NCBI RefSeq assembly: GCF_001898575.1
Contig: NZ_MKUD01000041.1
Location: forward strand, 62,001-126,000
Direction: 5' to 3'
From: Spirosoma sp. 48-14
GTDB lineage: Bacteria; Bacteroidota; Bacteroidia; Cytophagales; Spirosomataceae
DNA length: 64,000 nt
Below, piece after piece: positions 36,112 through 45,502 of the stretch. Position numbers and translations under genes: made by a program. Under the pieces are notes generated by a model, which was not told the origin of the DNA, made no database searches, and saw nothing but the letters and a program-made list of their open reading frames with translations. Each line of letters opens with the position of its first letter. Within the stretch, counting starts at the first letter, position 1.

Positions 36112-37353
36112 ATGCGAAAGCAGCTAATTGTATTGACTTGTTCAAGCTTATTTTTCATAGGGCTTTGCCTGATCGCTTCAGCCCAGTCGCCAACGGTTTC
36201 CGGTAAACCTGATACTGACTTTCGGCTTGCCGATGGCGATCGGGTTGTTTTTCTGGGTAATTCGCTCATCGAAGACGATGTACAGTTCGGCTACCTTGAA
36301 ATGGCACTGACCACTCGCTGGCCTGGCCGAACCATTACGTTCCGAAACCTGGGGTGGTCGGGTGATAATGTGTTTGGCGAGGCCCGAAGCTACGTAACCA
36401 CTCCGCCCACACCCTACGAACTGCTCATCCAGCAACTCGCCGACGCAAAGCCAACGGTCGTCTTTCTGGCCTATGGAGGTGTCGAAGCGCAGGATGGCGA
36501 AGCGGGGTTGTCACGCTTTAAGCAGGGACTGAATCAATTAATCGATAAAATTGACCAGCTTGGGGCACAAACTATTCTGGTGTCGCCCATCCCCGTCCTG
36601 TTACCCTCGTCGGCCAACGTAACCCAACGAAATACAGCGTTGGAACGCTACGCTTCGACCGTTGCCCAGACGGCTTCTGAACGCAAAAAACGCTATGTCG
36701 ATGTGTTCAAACCGATTCAGGATGCCAGTAAACAAATGCTGATTACCGATGATGGTATTCACCTCAACGAAACAGGCTACTATTATCTGGCGAAAGCCTT
36801 TGAAAACGGGCTGGCGCTACCTCCTCGTACCAGCAGTATGACCATCGATCTGGCGAAACAGGCTGTTGAGTCGGCTACGCCTATCAAACTGCTGAATACC
36901 GACAAATCAACGGCCAGCGTTACTTTTATTGCCAATGAAGCTCTCCTGCCTCTTCCGGCCCCCAAACAGGATGACAAGGCCCTGGATGTTGACAACGGGC
37001 AGATGTTGACCATTAAAGGGCTCAAAAAAGGATTTTATACGTTGCGTGTTGATAATGATGAGGTAATGACGGCGTCGGCGAAGCAGTGGGCCGACGGTAT
37101 CCTTATTCGGCAGGGGCCATCGTTTACGCGCTCGGCGGAGTTGCAGGCCTTGATTCAGAAGAAGAACAAACTACATTTCTTCCAGTACCGACCGCTGAAT
37201 CAAACGTACATCATCGGCTTTCGTTCTTATGAGCAGGGCCGTCATAAAAAAGGGCTGGAGGAGCAAAATTACCTCATTACCTGGCTGGAAGGTGAAATTA
37301 TGGCTACCAACCAACCGAAGCCCGCAACCTATTCCCTTACTCAGCTAAAGTAA
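36112..37353 (+). CDS. Secreted SGNH/GDSL-family hydrolase
   Basis: 413-residue exported esterase-like protein. The ATG at 36112 starts a good signal peptide (MRKQLIVLTCSSLFFIGLCL, then IASAQ); an in-frame GTG next to the preceding stop is rejected. Block I is VVFLGNSLIEDD with nucleophile Ser51. Block II is likely LGWSGDNVFGEARS, block III FLAYGGVEAQDG, and block V the Asp/His pair in TDDGIHLNETGYYYLAKAF. The first residue of the GDS motif is Asn here. The last 140 residues form an extra beta-rich domain. Carbohydrate deacetylation or ester removal is plausible but unproven. It is only 6 bp from the next gene. Confidence 0.8.
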   Translation: MRKQLIVLTCSSLFFIGLCLIASAQSPTVSGKPDTDFRLADGDRVVFLGNSLIEDDVQFGYLEMALTTRWPGRTITFRNLGWSGDNVFGEARSYVTTPPTPYELLIQQLADAKPTVVFLAYGGVEAQDGEAGLSRFKQGLNQLIDKIDQLGAQTILVSPIPVLLPSSANVTQRNTALERYASTVAQTASERKKRYVDVFKPIQDASKQMLITDDGIHLNETGYYYLAKAFENGLALPPRTSSMTIDLAKQAVESATPIKLLNTDKSTASVTFIANEALLPLPAPKQDDKALDVDNGQMLTIKGLKKGFYTLRVDNDEVMTASAKQWADGILIRQGPSFTRSAELQALIQKKNKLHFFQYRPLNQTYIIGFRSYEQGRHKKGLEEQNYLITWLEGEIMATNQPKPATYSLTQLK

Positions 37354-37359
37354 CCCACC

Positions 37360-40300
37360 ATGAGGCCGCGCAATCATTTTATACCTCTCTTTTCATTACT
37401 CCGTAAAAGTCTGCTTGTTCCGTTACTGGTGCTGACAACGGCCCTGGTCAATCAGGATAAAGCGCCTGATGTGCCTGACCCCGACGTGCAAAAAGAACTC
37501 GAATCGTTTAAATTGGCCGATGGCTTCGAGGTAACCTTGTTTGCCGCCGAACCCTTGGTTGCCAAACCAATTCAGATGAACTGGGATGCCCAGGGACGGC
37601 TATGGGTAGTGAGCAGTACGGCCTATCCGCACCTGAAAACGGGGGAGCAGGCCAACGATAAGATTTTTGTACTCGAAGATACCAATGGGGATGGCAAGGC
37701 TGATAAATCGACAATTTTTGCCGAAGGGCTGCTTACCCCGACAGGTATTCTTCCGGGCGATGGTGGCGTATACGTGGCTAATTCGACCGAAATCCTGCAT
37801 TTTTCGGATACCGATGGCGATGGCAAAGCGGATAAAAAACGGCGCATACTGAGCGGGTTTGGTACTGCCGATACCCACCACCTGATTCATACATTCCGTT
37901 GGGGGCCAGAAGGGAGCCTGTATTTCAATCAGTCTATCTACATCTATAGCCACGTCGAAACGCCATCGGGCATCAAACGACTCGAAGGCGGTGGCGTGTG
38001 GCGACTGCGTCCAGAGCATCTGGACCTCGATATTTATGCCAAAGGGCTGGTCAATCCCTGGGGGTTACAGTTCACGCGCTGGGGGACAACGTTTTTGACC
38101 GATGGAGCTGGTTTCGAAGGAATTAACTACGCGTTTCCTGGGGCAACCTTCCTGACGGCCCCCGGTGCCGAACGGATTCTTCGGGGTCTTAATCCGGGTC
38201 AGCCCAAACACTCGGGCCTGGATGTTATTTCGGGACGACATCTTCCTGATGATTGGCAGGGAACATTGATTACCAACGATTTTCGGGCTAACCGGATCAA
38301 TCGGTTTAAACTGGAAGAGCAGGGGAGTGGCTTTGCATCGAAACAACTGGCCGACTTGCTATGGACAGACCACGTCGCGTTCCGTCCGGTCGATATTTCG
38401 GTAGGCCCCGATGGCGCCATCTATGTTGCCGACTGGTATAACCCAATCATTCAGCATGGGGAAGTCGATTTTCACGACCCCCGTCGCGACCAGCAACACG
38501 GACGTATCTGGCGCATCGTGGCCAAAAATCGGCCCTTGGTCAAACGGCCCGAACTGGAAAAAGCGACAGTTGCCGAATTGCTCGATGCGCTTCGCCAGCC
38601 CGAAGACTGGACACGCTTGCAGGCCAAGCAAGTGCTCAAACGGCATGGTGCCAAAGACGTAATTCCCGTTCTGGAGCAATGGGTAACCAAACTGGACCCG
38701 AAAGCAGCCGACTACGAACACCTGCTGCTGGAAGCGCTGTGGACCTACCAGACCCTTGATACTGTAAACGAACCGTTACTGCTGAAGTTGTTGAACGCCA
38801 GTGATCACAACGCTCGGGCAGCTGCGTTACGGGCCTTTCAGTTGTGGCATGGAAAAATAAAGGATGAACCTGCCCTGCTGGCTAAAGCGGTACAGGATGC
38901 CCACCCACGGGTACGGCTGGAGGCTGTCGTTGCTTTACGGAATCTCCAGTCGGCCGAAGCGGCTCGTGCGGCATTGACGGCACTTGATCAGCCAATGGAC
39001 GAGTTTCTTGATTTTGCGCTCTGGCAAACCGTTCGTGAGCTTGAACCGCAATGGGCCAATCGGCTAAAAGCGGAGCCAAATTTCTTGGGCGATGCCCGCA
39101 AAACCGTTTTTGCGTTGAAATCGGTGAGCAATTCGGAGGCTATTGCCCAATTGACCCGGCTTTATCGGCAAGGGCAGGTACCCGATGCGTATCAGAAAGA
39201 CGTATTGGCCTCGATTGCTAAATGGGGTAAACCGGATGACCTGAACACGTTGTTCGACATGGCCGTACAGGGCAATGCCCAGCGTGACAAGCAAACCGTA
39301 GCCCGCTTAACGACACTGGCCGATGCCGCCCGTCAGCGGAAACTAAAACCAACGAATGACCTGGGCCGAATTGCTGAGTTTATCAGTAGCGATGACGAAG
39401 AGGTAGCCACTGCCGCTATTCGACTGATCGGACTATGGCAGATGGATGAGCTGAGCAGCCGACTGGTCAGTGTCATTCCCAAAGGAGATAAACCCATCCA
39501 GAAAGCGGCTTTAGGGGCCTTAGCAGCCATTGGGAGCGATCAATCGAAAAAGATGCTGATTGGTCTAAGTGGCCCAGGTAACACACCCGCCCTGCGATTA
39601 CTGGCGACTGCCCAGTTGGTATCGGTGGATGCGCCTGAAGCGGCTCGAATTGGTACTGGGTTATTGAGAACCGTTCCCGCAGAAACGGACGCTACCGATC
39701 TGTTTCAGGCGTTTTTTGCCACCAAGGCTGGCCTACAGGCGCTGGCCGATGCCCTCACAGCCCAGAAAATCCCTGAATCATTTGCTAAATCGGGAAGACA
39801 ACTGATGGCTCGTAGTTTACCCTTTAACCGGCAACGGGCAGAGGAGGTGAGCCGATTACAAAAAGCGCTGGAGGCCTCAGGTGGTACGCTGCCCGTAGAG
39901 CGAATGCCGCAGCAGTTAAGCAATCCCGAAATCACGGCCTTAGCCCAAACCGTCAACCAGTCAGCAGACCCAGCGCTGGGCGAACAGGTGTTCCGTAAGA
40001 GTGAGCTGCTTTGTCAGAACTGCCACGCTATCGGTGGAGCCGGTGGACGTATCGGCCCGGATTTGAGCAGTTTAGGGACCAGTTCTCCGGTTGAAACCAT
40101 CATTCGCTCGGTTTTATATCCGTCGTTGTCGATCAAAGAAGGCTACGAACTACAGCGGATTGTCAAAAAAGATGGTTCTGAAATGATGGCCTACCTGGTC
40201 AGTAACGGGCTATCGGAAGTCGTTGTGCGGGATGTTGGTGGCCAGGATTTTGCGATTCCGAAAAGCCAGATCAGTACGATTGAAAAAACACCCGGTACCC

Positions 40301-40857
40301 TGATGCCCTCTGGCCTGACGGCTGGTCTGGATAAGCAGGAGTTTATTAACCTGATTGGATTCCTGTCTAAACTGGGAGGCTCAGGTGGGTTCCGTGTGCC
40401 GACAACCCAGTTTGTCCGGCGATGGAGTACGGTTTCGGCCAGTAAAGAGTTAGCGCGCAAACTGGCTACTGACGGAACGGGTTATATAGCAAAAGATGCC
40501 GGAAAACTGCCGACTATGCCCATTTATAGTACCGTATCCGGGACATTACCCATCAATGAATTGCCGACTGTGGAAGTGGGCCCAGGCAAGCGGTACAGTT
40601 TCGTTCGGTTCGATCTAGAAGTGGTTAGCAAAGGCAACGTCGATCTGGGCTTTACATCAACGGCCGGCGTAACGGGTTGGGTTGGTTCGAAACCCCTGAA
40701 AATGTCCACCCAGGGTACCCTTATCGATCTGCCTCAGGGTGTTCAGACCATTACGCTAGCCATTGATCGTACGCAGTTTACAGCGGCTCAATTGGGTATC
40801 CAGTTGCAGGAAGCTCCGCAATCGCCCGCACAAGTCCGGCTTGTTATGGGGCGATAG
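37360..40857 (+). CDS. PVC-type haem-binding CxxCH dehydrogenase-like protein with HEAT repeats
   Basis: 1165-residue exported protein. The N-terminus has a hydrophobic export segment (about 13-30, LLVPLLVLTTALVNQ). A beta-propeller dehydrogenase-like domain covers about 45-390 (FKLADGFEVTLFAAEPLVAK, DISVGPDGAIYVADWYNPI), followed by a long HEAT-like helical region (about 400-850). A cytochrome c domain then has the haem motif CQNCH at residues 885-889 and GRIGPDLSSLG after it. The final 130 residues form a beta-sandwich. Related proteins abound in planctomycetes and Bacteroidota beside sulfatases and FG-GAP proteins; periplasmic sugar oxidation with electron transfer to the chain is suspected, not shown. 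Confidence 0.88.
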   Translation: MRPRNHFIPLFSLLRKSLLVPLLVLTTALVNQDKAPDVPDPDVQKELESFKLADGFEVTLFAAEPLVAKPIQMNWDAQGRLWVVSSTAYPHLKTGEQANDKIFVLEDTNGDGKADKSTIFAEGLLTPTGILPGDGGVYVANSTEILHFSDTDGDGKADKKRRILSGFGTADTHHLIHTFRWGPEGSLYFNQSIYIYSHVETPSGIKRLEGGGVWRLRPEHLDLDIYAKGLVNPWGLQFTRWGTTFLTDGAGFEGINYAFPGATFLTAPGAERILRGLNPGQPKHSGLDVISGRHLPDDWQGTLITNDFRANRINRFKLEEQGSGFASKQLADLLWTDHVAFRPVDISVGPDGAIYVADWYNPIIQHGEVDFHDPRRDQQHGRIWRIVAKNRPLVKRPELEKATVAELLDALRQPEDWTRLQAKQVLKRHGAKDVIPVLEQWVTKLDPKAADYEHLLLEALWTYQTLDTVNEPLLLKLLNASDHNARAAALRAFQLWHGKIKDEPALLAKAVQDAHPRVRLEAVVALRNLQSAEAARAALTALDQPMDEFLDFALWQTVRELEPQWANRLKAEPNFLGDARKTVFALKSVSNSEAIAQLTRLYRQGQVPDAYQKDVLASIAKWGKPDDLNTLFDMAVQGNAQRDKQTVARLTTLADAARQRKLKPTNDLGRIAEFISSDDEEVATAAIRLIGLWQMDELSSRLVSVIPKGDKPIQKAALGALAAIGSDQSKKMLIGLSGPGNTPALRLLATAQLVSVDAPEAARIGTGLLRTVPAETDATDLFQAFFATKAGLQALADALTAQKIPESFAKSGRQLMARSLPFNRQRAEEVSRLQKALEASGGTLPVERMPQQLSNPEITALAQTVNQSADPALGEQVFRKSELLCQNCHAIGGAGGRIGPDLSSLGTSSPVETIIRSVLYPSLSIKEGYELQRIVKKDGSEMMAYLVSNGLSEVVVRDVGGQDFAIPKSQISTIEKTPGTLMPSGLTAGLDKQEFINLIGFLSKLGGSGGFRVPTTQFVRRWSTVSASKELARKLATDGTGYIAKDAGKLPTMPIYSTVSGTLPINELPTVEVGPGKRYSFVRFDLEVVSKGNVDLGFTSTAGVTGWVGSKPLKMSTQGTLIDLPQGVQTITLAIDRTQFTAAQLGIQLQEAPQSPAQVRLVMGR

Positions 40858-40869
40858 TCCCTCATGAAG

Positions 40870-40924
40870 ATAACCGATCATTGGAAAGCCTGGCTTTTGC
40901 AGAGGCTTTTCAGTGATCGGTTAT
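40870..40924. terminator. Strong bidirectional terminator
   Basis: The arms 40870-40890 and 40904-40924 can form 21 pairs, two of them G-U, around a 13-nt loop. The element lies between convergent genes and its right arm overlaps the stop codon of the MetF-like gene. Confidence 0.85.
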
Positions 40925-41892
40925 TCGTTTACGGATGTAGGTATGGGAACAGCTCGTGACGATTTTCGGAGTCCTTTATCCTTCAGCATCTGACCGATGC
41001 CCCTGGCTATGTCGATCGAGGCTTCAATTTCCGCTTTTCGAATGGCTACACTTTCGATATTGAAGCCAAAGGGGATAGCGCGTTCCATACAGAATGTAGT
41101 CAGTGCAGACGCAATATCGAGGCATATGTTTACCGATTTTTCGAGAATGTCGTCCGACGTTTTTAGGTCTTCCTTCAACTCTTCCGGTACGTGAATGCCC
41201 AGCCATTCCATAAACTGGAGGGTTTTGGCCGAACCGCAGGCCGTAATCGTAAAAATGATCGTTGGAGGTTTTATAGACTGTCGATTACAACTAAGCGCCA
41301 GATCTTCGATAACCTGCTTGGCATAATCGAGATTGAAAATGCATTGTGAAATAAAGTACGACACCCCGCAGTTCATCTTATCGAGCATGCGAACATCTTC
41401 ATCGTTCAGCAGATTATGCCGTTCCGGGATGGTTACAGCACCGATTACAGACGTGTCCTGATGTTTGCTCCAAATTGTATAGGCTTCCTGCAGGCTCGTT
41501 TTTACAGGGAAATCTGGTGCCGGTACGCCGACAAAAACCGGATAGAAATTGTGGCTATGTAGCCCTTCCAGCCACTCTGACAGCTCTGTAGCCGAAAATT
41601 TCCCCGCAGGACGATAGATTATTTTCGGGACGGGTAAAGGCGCCAGATAGGTAGAGGCAAATGCAAATGGATCAAGCGCATTGATAAACGGAAACGGCCT
41701 TTCTTCTTTTGTGCGGGCCGACTCATCCTGAACATCATATACGACCAGCGCATCGATGTCCAGGGTTGCCAGTCGCTCCATTGTTTTTTGAGCAATTTCG
41801 GCAACACGCTCAGGAAGCGTACCGACTTTGGGTGGCGTGATACCATACAATAACACGCCGGATTCTGCGGATTTGATTTTTTCTAGAAACAT
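40921..41892 (-). CDS. Methylenetetrahydrofolate reductase (MetF)-like protein
   Basis: 323-residue cytoplasmic protein with the overall MetF TIM-barrel pattern: YGITPPKVGTLPERVAEIAQ at the N-terminus, VVYDVQDESARTKEERPFPF, and TIPERHNLLNDEDVRMLDKM, then FISQCIFNLDYAKQVIEDL. In classic MetF the first motif is FEFFPP, with a catalytic glutamate; here the aligned position is not acidic. It may use another one-carbon or flavin reaction, or bind folate without the usual chemistry. It stands alone and converges on the haem-protein gene. A link to the flanking glycan genes is not evident. Confidence 0.75.
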   Translation of the reverse strand: MFLEKIKSAESGVLLYGITPPKVGTLPERVAEIAQKTMERLATLDIDALVVYDVQDESARTKEERPFPFINALDPFAFASTYLAPLPVPKIIYRPAGKFSATELSEWLEGLHSHNFYPVFVGVPAPDFPVKTSLQEAYTIWSKHQDTSVIGAVTIPERHNLLNDEDVRMLDKMNCGVSYFISQCIFNLDYAKQVIEDLALSCNRQSIKPPTIIFTITACGSAKTLQFMEWLGIHVPEELKEDLKTSDDILEKSVNICLDIASALTTFCMERAIPFGFNIESVAIRKAEIEASIDIARGIGQMLKDKGLRKSSRAVPIPTSVNE

Positions 41893-43172
41893 TGTGGCAC
41901 TTGAACTAGGTATTCAGGCGGCTTTTCGACAAAGGATAATAGGAGGTTATTATCACAATTGAACACGTTCTGGATACTGGTGGGTGTGGCATTCGTTTGC
42001 GAGGCCAAAATTTTACACAGCAGCAAAGATGGTACCTTCCTCTGCATTGGGCAAATAGATGGTCATAATTTTCGATCAAGAATTTGGTTCAGGTTGCATA
42101 CATGGCACGTCTGTTAAGTTTTCAGATGAATCGGAGCCGCAAAATGATAGGTATTGCCAATGAAGGTCTTAGGGTAGAAAGTAATATCTCGTCGTAACCA
42201 TACGCCTGTCAAAACGGCCTCCCCGCAAATGCAGGCAAGCTGATACCTCCCAAATCATGCTGGTCGTGTATTTTATTAGCTATTGAGGATGAAAGCGAAA
42301 GAAGAGTCGAATTTTGATGGAAGCATATAAAATTCATAGAATAAAAAGACTAAATTGAAAACCCTATAGAATATATACCCTATTTATTGTACTGTAGAAT
42401 CTCGGAAAAACAAAATAGTTATAAACGATAGTTTTTGATAAATGATGCTCAAAGGGGGGAGTTCGCAGTGGATCAGGCTAGTTTATTTTAACCGACACTC
42501 ACGTTCCTAATGTAGGTGTAAGGAGCATTTATTCAAAACAGTTCGATCTTTTATTTTAATAAATTGTTGATAATGAGGCTATTTTAAAAAATAATTAGTC
42601 TTTTGTTTGTTTTTCTAAATTAATCATTCCTACCTTTGGGGCATCTGACAAGTACTACCTGCAAAGTAGTTGTTATTTATACTAATCGACTTATGAGCGT
42701 TGGCTGCTATAATTTTTTGGTCAGCCTTATATTAGATTAGTACTAGTTTTCGAACTTATAAATAACCGTCGTTATGCACAGGCATTCTATACTTTGTAGT
42801 TGTAGCTCAGCTCGGGAAATCTCCCCTGTTGGCTGTTGAGTGTATCAGCTCACTCGACCCAGTATCCCCTCCGAATTTATCCTGATTGCCCATCCCAGTC
42901 AGAACACCTCATCAACAGGCTTTTTTTGTAAAAAAATACTATATAAAATCCATATACTTTATCTAGTAAATGGGCTCAACTTTACCATAACCTCAATCAG
43001 TAAGGATATAAATTTCTATCAACTCATAAACTTCTTTCGATTCTGTAGTGTGTGGCGAATTCTGTTTTTGAAAGGGTAGTCAATCGCTGTTGAAGTGCAG
43101 GTTCTTCAGCGGGCACTTATCCGGTCTCGACAAATTCGACCTCCCACTACGGAATCGAGAGTGATCCGTACT
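41893..43172. other. 1.28-kb AT-rich intergenic region
   Basis: This is the longest stretch without a supported gene in the window and it is visibly more AT-rich than its flanks. Open frames are short and biased by composition. A promoter match lies at 42606-42638, with the small hairpin ACTAC/GTAGT just after it. A stretch near 42800 with TAGCTCAG looks superficially tRNA-like but lacks the rest. It could hold a long leader, a small RNA or a decayed gene. Confidence 0.5.
42606..42638 (+). promoter_or_regulatory. Bacteroidota-type promoter (TTTG / TAnnTTTG)
   Basis: TTTG at 42606-42609 and TACCTTTG at 42631-42638 match the -33 and -7 elements of the primary sigma factor of this phylum, with a 21-bp spacer. 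Transcription would begin near 42645 and run toward the 40-residue peptide and hydroxylase genes, giving a leader of about 530 nt or a separate small RNA. Confidence 0.5.
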
Positions 43173-43295
43173 ATGGCAACTCGAGATGTGAAAATTCTGG
43201 CGAAAAAAATTGGGGTCAGTATCCTGATTTACGCAATCCCGCTTACCATTTTGGGGAGCGGTCTTACTCTGATTAAACTCTTGTTAACCAAGTGA
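43173..43295 (+). CDS. 40-residue single-helix membrane peptide
   Basis: ATG at 43173 gives MATRDVKILAKKIGVSILIY followed by AIPLTILGSGLTLIKLLLTK: a short basic head, then one transmembrane helix. It lies 11 bp before the hydroxylase gene on the same strand. Its AKKI...ILIYAIPLTIL resembles the hydroxylase N-terminus AKKI...VLLYALPVIAL, suggesting a partial duplication or a partner that mimics the first helix. No known family is recognised. The frame extends upstream to 43095, but that part does not look coding. Confidence 0.5.
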   Translation: MATRDVKILAKKIGVSILIYAIPLTILGSGLTLIKLLLTK

Positions 43296-43306
43296 TTTAC
43301 TAAACA

Positions 43307-44371
43307 ATGACCCTGGATCAATCATCTGCCAAGAAAATTACCCGCGATGCATTCATTAGTGTTCTATTGTACGCGTTGCCCGTTATCGCCCTTATTATCT
43401 GGTTCACGTATACCGGCGAAACACCCTGGAAAAATCCGGTAAAAGATTACGCGCACCTATCAGCTCCGGCCTTTCTGACGTTTCTGGAGCCAGTCTTTAG
43501 AAGTCTTAAATCCTGGGGATTTATTGCGTTGGCACTCGGGTTAGGATTCCTTGAATTTGCCCTGGGGCTTTACGACAATAAGTGGACACCGACTGAGCGG
43601 AAAATTGATATAGTCTGCTTTTTAGCGCCCAAGTTTCTGGTGCCGCCGGTAGTAGCGTACTTCAGTTTGACCCTTTTGCCAACACTACTGCCTGGCTACG
43701 CCAACGTATTTTCCTGGGTACCTTTCTGGGGAGGTTTCTTCCTGATAGCCGTAGCTGATGACCTGACGCAGTACTGGTATCATCGCCTGCACCACCAGAT
43801 TCCGTTTATGTGGCGCTTCCACCGGACGCATCATTCAGCCCCTTACATGGGAATGGCCATGGCTAGTCGGCAAAATTTCATTTACACGATCTTCTTTTCG
43901 CAAACGTACCTGACAGCCACGCTCATTTACCTCGGCCTGGGCTACCCGGCCCTGTTCGTAACAGCGATAAAGACGCTGATCACGATGACAGCCCATAGCA
44001 GTATTCCCTGGGATAAGCCTTTTTACAAGTATCGGGTATTACACCCCGTTGCCTGGGTATTGGAGCGACTGATTTCCACCCCCGCTACGCACCACGCTCA
44101 CCATGCGGATAGTGCCGATGATGGCGTTGGGAATTACAAAGGCAACTTTGGGAATATGTTTTTCCTCTGGGATGTCATTTTCGGCACCGGGCTGATTACC
44201 CGCCAGTATCCGACTTCCTACGGTATCAAATTCTACAAAGAGGAAGAATGGTACGCCCAGTTTCTGTGGCCGATCTTCAAATCGAAGAAAGAAGGTAGTG
44301 AGCTAGCTGCCAATGGCCCTGAAGTGGGTGATGAAGAAGTAGCCGCTACCCCCAACCTGGTGAGTGCCTAA
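43307..44371 (+). CDS. Fatty acid hydroxylase/sterol desaturase-superfamily membrane enzyme
   Basis: 354-residue di-iron membrane enzyme. Several transmembrane helices precede three histidine clusters: HRLHH (159-163), HRTHH (172-176) and THHAHHADSADDG (from 261), which ligate the iron pair in this superfamily. Members hydroxylate or desaturate fatty acids, sterols or carotenoids, or cleave alkyl-ether lipids. The lipid substrate cannot be decided here. The stop codon directly abuts an in-frame GTG of the following FGE gene, so the two are probably co-transcribed. Confidence 0.88.
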   Translation: MTLDQSSAKKITRDAFISVLLYALPVIALIIWFTYTGETPWKNPVKDYAHLSAPAFLTFLEPVFRSLKSWGFIALALGLGFLEFALGLYDNKWTPTERKIDIVCFLAPKFLVPPVVAYFSLTLLPTLLPGYANVFSWVPFWGGFFLIAVADDLTQYWYHRLHHQIPFMWRFHRTHHSAPYMGMAMASRQNFIYTIFFSQTYLTATLIYLGLGYPALFVTAIKTLITMTAHSSIPWDKPFYKYRVLHPVAWVLERLISTPATHHAHHADSADDGVGNYKGNFGNMFFLWDVIFGTGLITRQYPTSYGIKFYKEEEWYAQFLWPIFKSKKEGSELAANGPEVGDEEVAATPNLVSA

Positions 44372-44383
44372 GTGATACGACCT

Positions 44384-45502
44384 ATGTTCTCATTCCGATT
44401 CGTTATTCCCGTTGTTGCTTTGTTGATCGTCGGTATGGCGTTCATCCGTAAAACTGGAATACCCGCCCAAAATCCAGCCAAAACTCCCCAAAAGTCGATA
44501 GCTCTTTGTGGGGGATCAACGTGCAGGGTGCCATCGCGAGCCGTAGCCCTGCGCACTAGCCTGGTTTCAACGACTGGCAGGGAGCAAACTACGGCTGATA
44601 TGGTACTGATAAAAGGGAGTAGTTTTCAGATGGGGTCGATTGACTTTTCCGACGCCAAACCCGTTCATACTGTGACGGTGAACACTTTCTGGATGGATAC
44701 GCACGAGGTTACCAATGCACAGTTCGAAGCGTTTGTAAAAGCAACGGGCTATCGTACGGTGGCCGAACGCCCGCTTAATCCTGCCGATTATCCGGGTGTT
44801 CCAGCCGATAAACTCGTGCCGGGTTCGGCCGTGTTTACGCCCCCAACGCAACCCGTTTCACTACAAAATCCGCTGCAATGGTGGCAGTACGTAGCAGGCG
44901 CCAACTGGCGGCATCCACAGGGTCCGCAAAGTAACCTGGTAGGTAAAGCCAATGAGCCCGTTGTGCAGGTTTGCTACGAAGATGCTGCGGCTTATGCCCG
45001 ATGGGCGGGCAAACGGTTACCAACCGAAGCCGAGTGGGAATTTGCGGCACGGGCAGGCCGGAAGAACGCAACCTACTACTGGGGCAATACCCTGAAACCG
45101 GCAGGGAAATGGGTCGCAAATATCTTTCAGGGCTCATTTCCTACCAAAAATACGCTCGATGATGGCTTCAGAACGACGGCACCTGTTAAAACCTTCCCGG
45201 CCAACCCCAATGGTTTATACGACATGGACGGCAATGTATGGGAATGGTGCAGTGATTTGTATCGCCCTGATTATTACCACAAAAGCCCCGCTGCGAATCC
45301 GAAAGGGCCTGCTGATAGTTTCGACCCCGATGAGCCGGGTACGGTAAAACATGTGCAGCGTGGTGGCTCGTTTCTGTGCAGCGATCAATACTGTATTCGC
45401 TACAAGGCTGGTAGCCGGGGAAAAGGCGAAACCACAAGTGCCAGTAATAATCTAGGCTTTCGCTGTGTTCGTACGGCCGAATCAACCCCTCAACATTTAT
45501 AA
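44384..45502 (+). CDS. Formylglycine-generating enzyme (SUMF1/FGE family), exported
   Basis: 372-residue FGE-fold protein. It starts with a membrane anchor or signal (MFSFRFVIPVVALLIVGMAF). The fold begins MVLIKGSSFQMGS (about 74) and includes NAQFEAFVKATGYRTVAER, RLPTEAEWEFAARAG and GNVWEWCSDLYRPDYY. Near the end RGGSFLCSDQYCIRYKAGSR has the C-x4-C pair (about 332 and 337) that in true FGE binds copper and performs catalysis, followed by SASNNLGFRCV. Many FGE-fold proteins lack that pair; this one keeps it. It should convert Cys in C-x-P-[ST]-R of the eight sulfatases downstream to formylglycine using oxygen. An export signal suggests action outside the cytoplasm, or during export. Confidence 0.88.
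   Translation: MFSFRFVIPVVALLIVGMAFIRKTGIPAQNPAKTPQKSIALCGGSTCRVPSRAVALRTSLVSTTGREQTTADMVLIKGSSFQMGSIDFSDAKPVHTVTVNTFWMDTHEVTNAQFEAFVKATGYRTVAERPLNPADYPGVPADKLVPGSAVFTPPTQPVSLQNPLQWWQYVAGANWRHPQGPQSNLVGKANEPVVQVCYEDAAAYARWAGKRLPTEAEWEFAARAGRKNATYYWGNTLKPAGKWVANIFQGSFPTKNTLDDGFRTTAPVKTFPANPNGLYDMDGNVWEWCSDLYRPDYYHKSPAANPKGPADSFDPDEPGTVKHVQRGGSFLCSDQYCIRYKAGSRGKGETTSASNNLGFRCVRTAESTPQHL

Noticed and set aside
37660-37850. Short tandem-like repeats (GATGGCAAGGCTGAT)
   Set aside because: They encode two related calcium-loop or propeller motifs (DTNGDGKAD, DTDGDGKAD) in the haem-binding protein and are not a separate repeat element.
42785-42850. tRNA-like stretch with TAGCTCAGCTCGGG
   Set aside because: The D-arm-like piece is not followed by a proper anticodon arm or a GTTCGA T-loop, and no acceptor stem pairs.
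42840-43079. 79-codon plus-strand frame in the AT-rich gap
   Set aside because: Composition is dominated by AT-rich codons, there is no signal or domain, and it is not spaced like a gene.
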